Positions 1 through 10,517 of a DNA stretch of 64,000 bases are shown in pieces. The DNA is from Macrolepiota albuminosa (lineage: Eukaryota > Basidiomycota > Agaricomycetes > Agaricales > Agaricaceae). Within the stretch, counting starts at the first letter, position 1. The number at the start of each line of letters is the position of its first letter. The notes below the pieces were generated by a model. That model saw only the letters and a program-made list of their open reading frames with translations. It made no database searches and was not told the DNA's origin. Made by a program: the position numbers and the translations under genes. Where the stretch lies: contig JAMWFC010000132.1 of the NCBI GenBank assembly GCA_027475525.1, positions 1,222,352 through 1,286,351 of the forward strand, written 5' to 3'.

Positions 1-77
1 GTCACCAGCCCCGATCAACGATCAGATCACGCGACTCGTGCCGGCCATCACGCATCACGCATCACGGCTCCATCCGC
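1..77 (-). repeat. LTR C, left fragment (interrupted by family A element)
   Basis: This stretch resembles the reverse complement of 51355-51440, which belongs to the LTR C copy at 38460-51591. Together with 11474-12073 it forms one LTR C in reverse orientation, split by the family A element at 78-11469. The last four bases, CCGC, are repeated right after the element and are its target-site duplication. The outer end of this LTR lies beyond the window edge. Confidence 0.8.
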
Positions 78-1029
78 TGATAGGACCCTATACAGGTTAG
101 GCGCATCAACGGCAGGCTCGGCACCGGCTCCGGGAACCTTGCCGCACTTGTTCTGAACTTGGCGCACGCATTCTACCCATTTTAGGCCATTCCCGACGGC
201 CGCGCACGGCAAGAAGCAGATCCAATCAGTGATAGCGCCGACGGCAGCAAGAATGACAACTGACAGATGGCATCAGTCAATAACGACAGCGCTTAGCGAG
301 AAGCCTGATCATCTATCAAAAACTGACGGACAGCTTGGCGTTTGACCTTGGCGTCCGACACCGCTTAGCGCTTCGATTTGGCACCTGGCATCGCTTAGCC
401 TTTTGGACAGACAGAAAGGTGATGGACTGATGGTTTAGCGCCGCGATCTGCCGCCTGGTGGCGCTAAGGGTCTTGAATGGACGGCAGGGATCTGAAACTG
501 TTGGAGCTACCCCTTTGAAATTTTCCAGTTTACCGCACTCTGGCGTCATTAGCCACTGGCGACGGCGAACTCATTGTAGTATAAAAGTACTTACCGACTT
601 GTACATAGATCATCAGACGAATAGACCACAGTTTACTCCCCTTACTTCAGTCTCTCCCTTACGCTCAAGAGCTCATTTACGCTACGGTCGGCAACGTCAA
701 AACTCATCGGCAGTTGCAGACGTTCGCCAACACTCGACATACTCGCGCCTTGCAACTACGGCAGGCATTATCGACGCTTAGAACTTCGCTAAGCTTATCG
801 TGCTCTTGCCGCTCACCCTTGCCGTGTTCACTTACCGCATTTCCTTAGGCGCTTTACCTTAGCGCTTGACACTTGCCGACCCCGTTACCAATTTTTACCC
901 TTTTTCACAGACGCGTTCTCTGGGACCTGCCCGGGACTCCTCACATCACTTATAGCGCGCCCAACGCACACTCTTGGTACGGTAACACAATTGCTACATT
1001 TGTTACTGACCAAACTTTGGGCGTCATCA
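78..1029 (+). repeat. 5' LTR of family A copy 1
   Basis: It runs from TGATAGG to GCGTCATCA and is 952 bp long. I find two differences from the 3' LTR by eye, near 152 (T versus C at 10592) and near 887 (C versus T at 11327). ORFs of 60-110 codons inside it are repeated identically in the 3' LTR and look like chance ORFs. Confidence 0.95.
580..587 (+). promoter_or_regulatory. TATA box of the 5' LTR promoter
   Basis: TATAAAAG occurs once mid-LTR and is conserved in the 3' LTR (11020-11027), in the copy 2 LTR (57521-57528) and as TATAAATA in the relic LTR (63407-63414). Its position fits a U3/R boundary shortly downstream. The role is inferred from the motif and its conservation. Confidence 0.6.
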
Positions 1030-1032
1030 AAT

Positions 1033-1050
1033 TGGAGCCCACCGCGAGGG
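1033..1050 (+). other. Probable primer-binding site of family A
   Basis: TGGAGCCCACCGCGAGGG begins three bases after the 5' LTR. A TGG start complementary to the tRNA CCA end is usual for Ty3/Gypsy primer sites. The matching tRNA cannot be identified here. Confidence 0.5.
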
Positions 1051-1409
1051 ATCTCTAGGGCAGAATTCCGCCAGAAACCCGTCTCCAGCGTAGGCGCCGC
1101 CTGCTAGACCAGTCGGCAGAAGGCATAGCTCCTTCCCACCCATCAACTCCACAACCACCTGGTGCCTTACCGGGTCTCTCTCTAGCCCAGGAACTACAGA
1201 ACGCCACTGTAGACGCTTTTCCTGATCTCTTCCCGCACTCCCTCGATTATAGTGCCGACGACCCCTTAGCGTCGCCCTTTACTTTGCCGCAATCAGTTAC
1301 TCCCATCACTCCGCTAACGCCTCTTTCTCAACTCATTTCGCTTACCCCGTCGCCAATCTCCAGAACTCCTTCCCCACTACCGCTAACCGAACTCGCCAAC
1401 ACAGTCGCT

Positions 1410-3799
1410 ATGGAACAACAAGTCCAGCGCATGCCGCCACGCAACCACTTCTCGGCACCGAAATGGGACGAGACCAAGCCACGGGAGCTCTCCCAGTATT
1501 TTAAAGAATTAGAGTATCTATTCAGGGACTGTAACATTACCGACCACACGCAGATGAAGGAGTATGCGGCAAGATACGTATCGTACGACACGGCAGAGAC
1601 TTGGACTGGTCTTTCCGAGTTTGCAGCGCTCGTTCCCGCCACGCCGACAGCTCCCGCCCAAGGCGCTTCGTATGAGGACTGGAAGACGGCAGTAATCCAG
1701 CTGTACCCTGGCGCTGAGGAGGCTACGCGATACACGGTAAACGAGTTGCAGAAATTAGTTCAGGAATCTTTCGACAACGGCACTTCTTCTCTTGGCGCAT
1801 TCTCTACGTATTACCGCGAGTTCCAGAAAATCGCTAGATGGCTCTTGCAGAACGGCAAGCTTTATATTAACGAGGAGCGTCGCCTGTTCCAGCAGGGCAT
1901 CCCGACTTCACTGTGGACTCGTATTGCCCGTCGCCTAGAGATAGTTCAGAGGAGCGTCGCCTGTTCCAGCAGGGCATCCCGACTTCACTGTGGACTCGTA
2001 TTGCCCGTCGCCTAGAGATAGTTCATCAGGCTCACCACCCAGACGAGCCCTATAACGTTGCCGACGTCTTTGAAGCCGGTAAATGGGTTCTCAAGGGAAC
2101 GGACACTGGCGTTGGACTGCAACGCGCTAGGATGAGCCCACCCCCTGAGCGAACTAACGGTATCATTCCCATCCCGCCTCCTGTTGCCGACTTCGTTAAG
2201 AAAGAGGAGCTCAATGCTGCTATTACCGCCGCTGTCGCTTCCGCTATGACTCGCATCGAAACCATGATTACCACCAACCTCACGGCTAACCGACCCGCTA
2301 ACGTTCCCGCACCTGGCCCTTGCCACTTCTGTGGGGAAATTGGCCATACTATGACTAGAGGACGCTGCGCTACCCTCGAGAATTACGTTCGCCAAGGAAG
2401 AATTCGAAGGGCTATCGACGGCAAGATAGTCCTCACCACTGGCGCCACCATCCCCAACTACCCAGACAAGAAGTCCTTCCAGGAGCGGGTAGATGAATGG
2501 CATAGGCGCAACCCAGGACAAATCGTTACCGGCACGCTATCTGGCAACGCTAACCCCGACCCCGAACAGGCGACCCAACAGCAGATGATTCACGAGGTCC
2601 TACATTTCGACAGCGTTGGCGACCACCCTACTTTTTCGCGGGAAGAGCGTATCGCCAAGCTCCAACAGGAGTTGGATTCGCTAAAGAATCAGGTCTTTGA
2701 TGGGGTTGAAGTTAAGCAGCCTAAACAACCTCTTAAAGGATACAAGCCGATGCCTCCCGCTAGCAAGTTACCGACACCTGCTCCTGCCGCACCGCCTGCC
2801 ACTGCCCCTGCTCCTGCTTCAGAACCATCGTCGTCCGCTACCGCTCCCGAACCGCCTTTGCCGCCTCTCCATCCCTATTCAGGGATTCCCGACCGTTATC
2901 ACGCTCCCGCACAACGAAATTTTGCCGCTCCCGAGAAACGTCCTGAGGGTGGCTACCGACCTACTGCGCCAATATTCGATATCGAGAAATCAAATCACGT
3001 CTTTAGCCGCATCATGAAAACCGCCGTCACCTTATCTGTTGAAGAACTTTGCAGTATTGCTCCCGACGTTCGCAATCAGGTGAAAACGGCAGTCACTCCC
3101 CGACGACCCTTGGCGACAGCCGTTGCCGAGGTCGATGAACTCGACGACGCGCTTCCTGGTTTCTCTGTTACCATCGACCCTCCCGACACTGAAGACACTC
3201 TTGCCGACCCCATCGCTAACGCCACCTCTGTGGACCCAGTGGAGACCTACCTTAGGTCGGTCGACCACGGCGAAGACCCGGCAATCCTTACCGTCGCCCA
3301 AGAATCGCACGCTATCCGCTCGGTAGCGCTAACCGTAGACAACAAGCACGAAGTAGAGGCAATCGTGGATAGCGGGTCTCAGATTATTTCTATGGCAGCA
3401 GAAGTCGCTAATGATCTAGGCCTCATTTACGACCCTACGGTGATACTAAACATGCAGAGCGCTAACGGTACGGTAGACAGATCCCTCGGCCTCGCCAAGA
3501 ATGTGCCGTGCACCCTTGGCGACATTACCTTTTACCTCCAGATACACATTTTACGCTCCCCAGCATACGACTTATTACTCGGCAGACCTTTTGACGTCTT
3601 GGCGCGATCAGTCGTCAAGACTGTTACCGACGAAGAAACAACACTGACAATTAGCGACCCAAATTCCGGAATCCGACGAACGGTGCCAACGTTCCCTAGG
3701 GGACAACGAAAAGGCGCCCGCGCTAAGCCCCCGGAGTTTACCGACCAGCACGCCAACGAGCCTCCCCACCGGTGTTTTCACAAACCATCGAGGAGGTGA
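1410..3799 (+). CDS. Gag-protease polyprotein, family A (split by a 77-bp duplication)
   Basis: The first in-frame ATG is at 1410, and no upstream in-frame ATG exists in the open stretch from about 1284. The N-terminal half is a capsid-like helical Gag region; a Cys-His knuckle of spacing CX2CX4HX6C lies at 2321-2370 (the usual knuckle ends HX4C); an aspartic protease motif DSGS lies at about 3368-3379. The frame breaks at 1949 because bases 1872-1948 are repeated exactly at 1949-2025. The repeat is read in the same natural frame in both copies, so one copy gives a continuous ORF of about 770 residues. Gag packages element RNA and the protease matures the polyproteins. Pol follows in the -1 frame. 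Confidence 0.85.
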
Positions 3800-6700
3800 T
3801 TGGCGACGATCACGGAGATGTAGCGCTAACGCTGGAATTTGACCATTCAACTGGTCTTGTAACTGTTTTGTCTACTGCTTTTCTTGACCAAGACGTTTTA
3901 ACTACTTTACCCACTACCGACGCAGAACCTTCCCAGAAAAACCAAAATATTACCGACTCCTCTCTTGCCTACTTGTACCTTACCGCTTCCGAGTCATTTC
4001 AAAATATTGCGTCTACCGATACTTATCTCACCACTCTTCCCGGAGCCTCGTCTCCTGCCGTTCTTGGACTTGCCGCCCCTCAGGCTACAGTTCCCCTTTC
4101 CACCTCTGTGTATAACCAAGCTAACGCTCCCAAAAGGAAAGGGGTACAAGTTAAAAAGAAATATAAGCCAGTTGCGCTTAAAACAAAACCAATCGCTACG
4201 CACTCTCCCGAGACGTTTAGAATCGAGCGCCAGATCATAGGCGACCCTCTTGCCGACATGCCGACCTTGTCACCAAATCCGCCACCCTTTCAGCCCACAG
4301 GACGTTTTACCAAGGAACGCCAACAGCAGTTCGCCAAGGAGCACGACACAGGATTTTTGACCAAAGATGAGTTGAACGTCCTTACCGATCTTGTCGCTAA
4401 GCAAGACAAAGCCTTTGCTTGGGAGGACTCCGAACGCGGCAGTCTACGTACAGATTTCTTCCCGCCTGTCGTCATCCCGACTATCCCTCACGTGCCGTGG
4501 ACTGAGCACAACCGACCGTTACCGCCTGGGATCGAAGCCGAGGTCTGCCAGATCATTAGGACCAAGATACAGGCTGGCGTCTACGAGCCCTCCAATAGTT
4601 CTTACCGCTCCCGTTGGTTCTGCGTCCTCAAAAAGAACGGTAATCTACGCATAGTCCACAGTCTTGAGCCGCTGAATAGAGTCACCATTCGACACTCTGG
4701 CGTACCGCCTTTCCCTGACCACTTTGCCGAGTCCTTTGCCGGGCGTATTTGTGGCGCCACCCTTGATCTTTACGTTGGCTACGATGAACGCTTAATACAC
4801 CCATCTTCCCGTGACCTCACCACCTTTCAAACTCCGTTTGGCGCACTGCGCCTAGTCACCTTGCCGATGGGCTGGACAAACTCAGTCCCCATATTCCATG
4901 ACGACATCACATTCATCCTCCAACCCGAGATACCGCATAACGTCCTAAGCTTCATTGATGACGTTGGCGTCAAAGGCCCCAAAGACTGGCGACTCGTAAA
5001 CGGCTTACCGGCAACCCATCCCGAGAACTCCAACATTCGCTTAGCGCTATGGGACTTTTTCCAGCTGCTCAATCGAGTTCTCCAGCGTATGAAGTATAGC
5101 GGTGGTACGTTTAGCGGTCACAAACTTCTCCTTTGCGCGCCAAGGTTCAAAATACTTGGTCACATCTGCACTCCCGACGGTCGTGTTCCCGACGAATCTC
5201 GCTTAGCACTCTTGGAGCGCTGGGGTCCTTGCCGCGACTTATCTGAAGTTCGCGCCTTTCTTGGCACTGTTGGCGTTCTTAGAATATTCGTTAAGAACTT
5301 TGCCCATCGCGCACATGCCCTTAACCGACTCACCCGCGCTAACGAGCCCTTCGAGTTTGGGCCAGACCAGGTTACCGCACAACGAGACTTAGTAAAAGCT
5401 CTACAGGACGCCAAACCCCTAGTCCCCATCGATTATACCTCTGCCGACCCTGTCATCTTGGCGGTGGATACCTCGTACATTGCCGTTGGCTACTTCTTGT
5501 GCCAATGCCTTAGCGACAATCGAAAACAGCGACGCTACAACCGCTTTGGGTCTATCACGCTTAACGACAGAGAGTCTCGCTACAGTCAGCCTAAGCTGGA
5601 GCTTTATGGACTCTTCAAAGCCTTCCGGTCGCTAAAGATGTATTTGATTGGCGTGCGCAACCTTATTGTTGAGGTCGACGCTAGGTACATCAAAGGCATG
5701 CTGCAGAATCCCGATATCCAGCCATCTGCTAGCATGAACCGGTGGGTAGTCGCCATCCTCATGTTTCACTTTGAGTTGGTACACGTCAAGAGCTCTTTCC
5801 ACGGACCAGATGGACTCTCTAGGCGACCACGGCAGCCTGGCGACCCGGCAGTGGACCCACAGGCTGATAGCGATTTCGAGGACTGGATCAATAGACTACA
5901 TGGTTTCGTGCACCTCATACAACAACCGATTCCCCTACTACGACGGCAACAGCCTACCAGCATCCTGTTACATCCCATCGTCCCTTACCGCCCTGAGATC
6001 TTTAGCGCACCCCTCACGTTCTACACGGCAAGCATCCTTAAACAAGACTCGCCACCAGTAAAAGTCGTACAAGAACCCCAGTCGCTAAGAGAAGACAGCA
6101 GAAACCTGACCTACGATGCCGTTCCCCGTTCCGCCAAGGCAAAGGCGGAGGACAGTCGCTTGTTATTCGTTGAACAATGGCTACAAGACCTTAAGCGACC
6201 CCCAGACCTTACCGACGAACAATACGCTACCTTTATCCGCTATGCTACCCGCTTCTTCTTTACCGACAACCGACTTTGGCGACGAAATCGAGATGGCGCC
6301 CACAAGCTGATCATCAAGCCAGAAGGTCGCTTACGAGTCTTGCGCGCTATGCATGACGAGCTAGGTCATAGAGGTCTGTACGCTACTCGAGCTTCTCTGT
6401 TAGAACGCTTCTGGTGGCCACACGCTAGTGCCGACATCGCCTGGTACATCAGGACTTGCCACCTCTGCCAAATTCAACAAACGCGCCAAGTGCTCATACC
6501 GCCAACCGTTGCAACGCCAGCTCCCCTCTTCAGCAAAATCTACGTCGATACCATGCACATGCCCAAATCTGGTCGCTATAAGTACATCATTCAAGGTCGT
6601 TGTTCGCTAATCCACTGGCCTGAGTTTCGCATGCTTCAAAGAGAAAATACCGAGGCGGTCGCCAAGTGGTTATTTGAAGACGTCATCTGCCGTTGGGGAG

Positions 6701-7521
6701 CGCTAAGAGAAATCGTCACGGATAACGGTGCGCCTATCATCAAAGCGCTAACTTACCTCGCCAAGAAATACAATATACATCATATTCGAGTATCAGGCTA
6801 CAACAAACGCGCCAATGGCTTGGTAGAGAGGCCACACTTTGACGTGCGGCAAGCGCTCTTCAAGGCAGTCGATGGCGACGAGTCGCGTTGGAGTGAGGCG
6901 ACGTATTCAGTGTTTTGGTCGGAAAGAGTTACCATTCGTAAGCGCATGGGTTGTTCTCCTTACTACGCGGCTACTGGCACCCATCCTTTACTCCCTGCCG
7001 ACATCATAGAAGCGACCTACCTTCAACCAGCACCCAACAGCATCTTAGCGACTACCGATCTTATCGCCAGACGAGCTATTGATCTCCAGCGAAGGAAGGA
7101 AGATTTAGAGCGACTCCACGAGGTAGTCTTTAGCGCCCGTCGCCAAGCAGCCCTGCGATTCGAAACCGAGCATGGCGCCACTATCAAGGATTACAACTTC
7201 CCGAGAGGAGCGCTAGTGCTTATGCGCAACTCCAAAATCGAGACCTCCTACAACAAGAAAATGCGCCCGCGCTATCTAGGACCTTTGGTAGTTATCTCTC
7301 GTAACCGTGGAGGCGCTTACGTGCTCTGTGAATTAGATGGTTCAGTCCTACACCGACCTGTTGCCGCCTTTCGCCTATTGCCGTATCTCGCCAGAGAACA
7401 CATTGACTTGCCGCTTGAAGCGCTAGATATCGACACCGCCAAGCTACGAGAACTTGAAGAAACCGAGTTATTGGACGATGAAGACTTGCCGACTTTAGTT
7501 GAAGAAGAAGAAAATGATTAG
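3772..7521 (+). CDS. Pol polyprotein, family A (RT, RNase H, integrase)
   Basis: This is a 1249-residue intact frame, open from 3727, so it overlaps the end of gag by 73 nt in the -1 frame; the listed start is a GTG codon and the protein is probably made by frameshift fusion. RT motifs include RWFCVLKKNGNLRIV and the catalytic FIDDVG near 4950. RNase H motifs are AVDTSYIAVGYF and KLELYG. The integrase has an HHCC zinc region (HDELGHRG, then CHLC near 6457) and a DDE triad: Asp near 6547, Asp in TDNG near 6721, Glu in LVERP near 6825. A GPY/F-like module (YLGPLVV) follows. I see no chromodomain; the C-terminus is acidic. It reverse-transcribes and integrates the element. Confidence 0.93.
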   Translation: MFSQTIEEVIGDDHGDVALTLEFDHSTGLVTVLSTAFLDQDVLTTLPTTDAEPSQKNQNITDSSLAYLYLTASESFQNIASTDTYLTTLPGASSPAVLGLAAPQATVPLSTSVYNQANAPKRKGVQVKKKYKPVALKTKPIATHSPETFRIERQIIGDPLADMPTLSPNPPPFQPTGRFTKERQQQFAKEHDTGFLTKDELNVLTDLVAKQDKAFAWEDSERGSLRTDFFPPVVIPTIPHVPWTEHNRPLPPGIEAEVCQIIRTKIQAGVYEPSNSSYRSRWFCVLKKNGNLRIVHSLEPLNRVTIRHSGVPPFPDHFAESFAGRICGATLDLYVGYDERLIHPSSRDLTTFQTPFGALRLVTLPMGWTNSVPIFHDDITFILQPEIPHNVLSFIDDVGVKGPKDWRLVNGLPATHPENSNIRLALWDFFQLLNRVLQRMKYSGGTFSGHKLLLCAPRFKILGHICTPDGRVPDESRLALLERWGPCRDLSEVRAFLGTVGVLRIFVKNFAHRAHALNRLTRANEPFEFGPDQVTAQRDLVKALQDAKPLVPIDYTSADPVILAVDTSYIAVGYFLCQCLSDNRKQRRYNRFGSITLNDRESRYSQPKLELYGLFKAFRSLKMYLIGVRNLIVEVDARYIKGMLQNPDIQPSASMNRWVVAILMFHFELVHVKSSFHGPDGLSRRPRQPGDPAVDPQADSDFEDWINRLHGFVHLIQQPIPLLRRQQPTSILLHPIVPYRPEIFSAPLTFYTASILKQDSPPVKVVQEPQSLREDSRNLTYDAVPRSAKAKAEDSRLLFVEQWLQDLKRPPDLTDEQYATFIRYATRFFFTDNRLWRRNRDGAHKLIIKPEGRLRVLRAMHDELGHRGLYATRASLLERFWWPHASADIAWYIRTCHLCQIQQTRQVLIPPTVATPAPLFSKIYVDTMHMPKSGRYKYIIQGRCSLIHWPEFRMLQRENTEAVAKWLFEDVICRWGALREIVTDNGAPIIKALTYLAKKYNIHHIRVSGYNKRANGLVERPHFDVRQALFKAVDGDESRWSEATYSVFWSERVTIRKRMGCSPYYAATGTHPLLPADIIEATYLQPAPNSILATTDLIARRAIDLQRRKEDLERLHEVVFSARRQAALRFETEHGATIKDYNFPRGALVLMRNSKIETSYNKKMRPRYLGPLVVISRNRGGAYVLCELDGSVLHRPVAAFRLLPYLAREHIDLPLEALDIDTAKLRELEETELLDDEDLPTLVEEEEND

Positions 7522-7944
7522 AAAAGACTATAACTTGATAAGCTTTTTCTTTCTGTTACTTACCCTACTTATCTTTCTTGCCGACACTTACTATACCATA
7601 TCTAACAGACATTTTCTTACTTAGTCAAGTCGCAGCGCTAGTGTGTCGCCAACGCTTAGCGCATTGCGCAACTCTCGCCAAGGGTTTTTCGCTATGATGA
7701 CTTACTGAGCGTTTCCCTTTTCCTCAAAAATTTGTCTAAGTCCCCCTCATATGATTCATCTTACTAAAACCTACCCTAGGATGCTTACCGCTTACTGTCG
7801 CTTAGCTATACTTTGTTTGCTGCTGCGCTAACTCAAATTATAAAGCTTCCCCTCACACTTGGCAAGAACGCGGCAAGAAAAATATATGCGAGTCCGGCAA
7901 TGAGTAAAATATCTACAAAACGGCCTATCTACGCTAAGGACCGT
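7522..7944. other. Spacer between pol and the antisense gene
   Basis: No ORF of note. The stretch separates the converging ends of pol and the minus-strand gene. It is recognisably conserved at 54037-54467 in copy 2, so it is part of the element. Confidence 0.6.
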
Positions 7945-10345
7945 TTACTCGCTACTGTCCTCCATCGGCAGGGAATCGTCGGACACGGGCAAAGATGAGT
8001 CTCGAAGCGGCAAGAGGTCGCCCGGCAGGATGTTGTTGGCCGCTTGCCAATCCAGGGCGGCTTGGCAATCTGCCTGATAGTCCCGAAGGACACTAAGGCT
8101 GCGGCCAAGGTTGGAATACCGCAACCTTAGCGCCATTAGCTGCCCTCGGACCCGCTCCCGCTCTCGTCCCATTGCCGCCTCCATCGTTGCCGCCCTCCTG
8201 GAAAATCGCTCCAACATCTCCCGCGGATTGAGCGCCACCACTGGGTATACGAGGTCTTGCCCCAGCCAGTTGAAGGCGTCGCCAGTGACCGTTGGCTGCG
8301 GCTGGGGGGTCCACGAGGGATTGACCCTAGCGATCACGGGGCGCCTAGGCTCCAGCCCGGCAACGTCCTCGGGGTCTGAAACCTCCCAAGGGGCGGCGTT
8401 GCCATAGGGAGGCAACCACCGCCACTCAGGCTCTTCCCGGGTAACTCCTGCCCCCTCCTCTCCTTCCACTACCTCCCTTACCGATGCCTCTTCATCGCCC
8501 CCTTCCCGCTGAGTCGCCAACGTTTCGTCGGCCGCCAGATCCTCACTGCCTCCCGCTACCGCTACCGCCTCCTCTGCACCCATGTCGTCCTCCCCGTCCG
8601 CGTCCTTGTCACCAACCGTGGCCTCAGGCTCTTCCCTTGGCGGCGGATCCATTACCGCGTCATCCTCGTCGGGAAGTGGCAAAGAAGCCACTCGCAGGTG
8701 GATGGGGGAGAGCAAGTTGCTAGGCCCGGCTTCGGTGTCCCTTGGCGGAAGGCGGCTAGCGGCAAGCGCCTTTTCGAGATCCTCCATCTCAACGTCCTCG
8801 GGGGTGGGGGGAGGAGATTCCACTACCCGCGCGCGCTTAGCCTTGCCCTTCCCCTTGGCAGGTGAAGGGACTTGTCGTTTTAAGGGGACCGCCGTCCCTT
8901 GGCGCTCCCCGGCGCCACGAGTACCGACTGTTTCGTTTTCATCCCCTTGGCGAGTCGGCAGCGCCAGGGAACTCTTGCTGATTCCAGCCGCGTCGCCAGC
9001 GGCCTGCTTCTTCCTCTCCCCCTCGACGAACTCCCGCGCCCTTCTGACGAGTACGGCACGCTTGAAAGTGCGCTCCACTACCGCGTCGGGAGCCCCACCG
9101 CGTTCACGACTCTTGGCGCCGTCCAAGGTGCAAGCCCGTTTTAGCGTCCCGCACCGGTAGCAGGGCTGACCACCGGTGGGGTACCAACACCCCTCTGGGT
9201 CGTTGTCGGCCCAGCACTTGTCGCACTACAGAAGTGTCAACAGACGCGGTAAGAAGAGCTACAGCACTTACCGCTCCTTGGGAGTCCTTGAACTCCCGTC
9301 TTGCCGCCGGACTTGCCGTCTTCTTATCCTTCATTTCCGGCAAGACTACTCCCGCTTCCATTCCCTCATCTAAAACCGCCTCATCTCGTCGCGCTACCAA
9401 CAATCCCTTCAGCTCTGCGTCGCTAAAGGAAGTTTGTGTTGGCGCCTGCCAACTAGGCGGTTAGTGGAAAAAGTACCTTGGCGCGACCAACTCACAGTGT
9501 AACGAGGGGCGGCAGCCTTACGAGACTTAGGAAGAAATAAACAAAAGTCGGCAGCGGTAAGGAAGCATAAACTTACCTTCTTCTTCAAGGTCTTCCCAGG
9601 CTTGACCGGAGAGCCCGATTTGCCTGCCGGCAGTGCTGGGCTTAGGGCACTGCCGGCGCGGGAGTCCTTCTCACCTGACCCCTGCTTCCTCCCAACTGGC
9701 GACTTCTCACTGGCGACCAGGTCTTCGCCAGCGGCCTCTCGCTCCTCCAATGCCCTGGTCCTCTCCTTGGCGTCGCGGGAAGCCTCTTCCAGCACGCTCT
9801 CGCGAATCGCTGCCATCTCCGCATCCACCTGCAAATTAGCAAGAGGCGCTAACACCTCTTGCTTGCTATGAGGCGATAGGTCAGACCACAGCTAGGTTAG
9901 AAATCAAAATCAGAGTTACTTACTCAGGCGCGGGAGCGCTCACCGTCATCGGCAAGGCCCCAGATAGGATATCCTCTAATTCGTCCTCAATGGTGGGGAC
10001 AGGAGGAGGCGCCTAGGAACCCGGTCAGCTAGCGACACGGCAAGAAATACAAACCCTTACAAATCGAGCAAAGGGCGCTAGCCACTCTGCGCCACGGTGA
10101 TCCAGGTACCGCGACCGGCACCACTCCCGCACTTCGATTTCGCGATCCCATCCCACGCCAAGAACGCGCACCTCATACCACCGCTCCAATAATTTCATAA
10201 CGGCAACAACCAAGTTGGTAGGCGCCTCCGCGCCCACACCCTCGATGCGCTTGATGAAGTTGTTCGCCTTAGCAATGTAGGCGGAGGCGGCGTCTTGAGC
10301 CTCGCGGGACGGTACTGGAGGCGGAGTTGGAATTCGGAAAGACAT
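7945..10345 (-). CDS. Antisense, intron-containing accessory gene of family A (Cys-rich, function unknown)
   Basis: I can model five exons on the minus strand: 10345-10061, 10012-9944, 9891-9577, 9445-9272 and 9225-7945. All four introns are GT-AG, phase 0, of 48, 52, 131 and 46 bp, and together give 707 residues. Exon 5 opens with a cysteine cluster (about residues 282-316) of spacing CX2CX8CX8CX2CX6C; its second half resembles half of a fungal Zn2Cys6 binuclear cluster. Further on are a basic KGKGKAKR stretch, a long acidic Glu/Asp-rich region and a conserved C-terminal part with EEPEWRWLPPYG and QDLVYPVVALNPREMLERFS. The start MSFRIPTPPP is shared with copy 2. A TATATATAA lies about 20 bp upstream of the ATG. 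Because it is antisense, its introns would survive retrotransposition. A nucleic-acid-binding role is only a guess. Confidence 0.8.
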
Positions 10346-10506
10346 ATTTTTTTATATATAGAGCGCCAGGTAAAGATGGGGAGGAGAAACGAAGTCCACA
10401 CTCATGCGCCAGGACTATAAACCAAATCTCAAGAACGCACGGACCACCTGTCACAAAAGCGGTAACGGTAGCCTTATTTGGTGACTGAGGACAGTCAATT
10501 TTTCAG

Positions 10507-10517
10507 TTGGGGGGAGA
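10507..10517 (+). other. Polypurine tract of family A
   Basis: TTGGGGGGAGA abuts the 3' LTR at 10518, where plus-strand priming is expected. The same sequence precedes the copy 2 LTR at 57018-57028. Confidence 0.8.

Noticed and set aside
316..549. 77-codon minus ORF and overlapping plus ORFs in the LTR, repeated at 10756-11221
   Set aside because: They recur only because the two LTRs are the same sequence; they lack any domain and overlap the promoter region.
1328..2521. Minus-strand ORFs of 135-169 codons across gag
   Set aside because: Shadows of the gag reading frame; no recognisable protein features.
3727..3799. A specific -1 slippery heptamer in family A
   Set aside because: GCCCCCG and GTGTTTT were examined and do not fit the XXXYYYZ rule in the gag frame.
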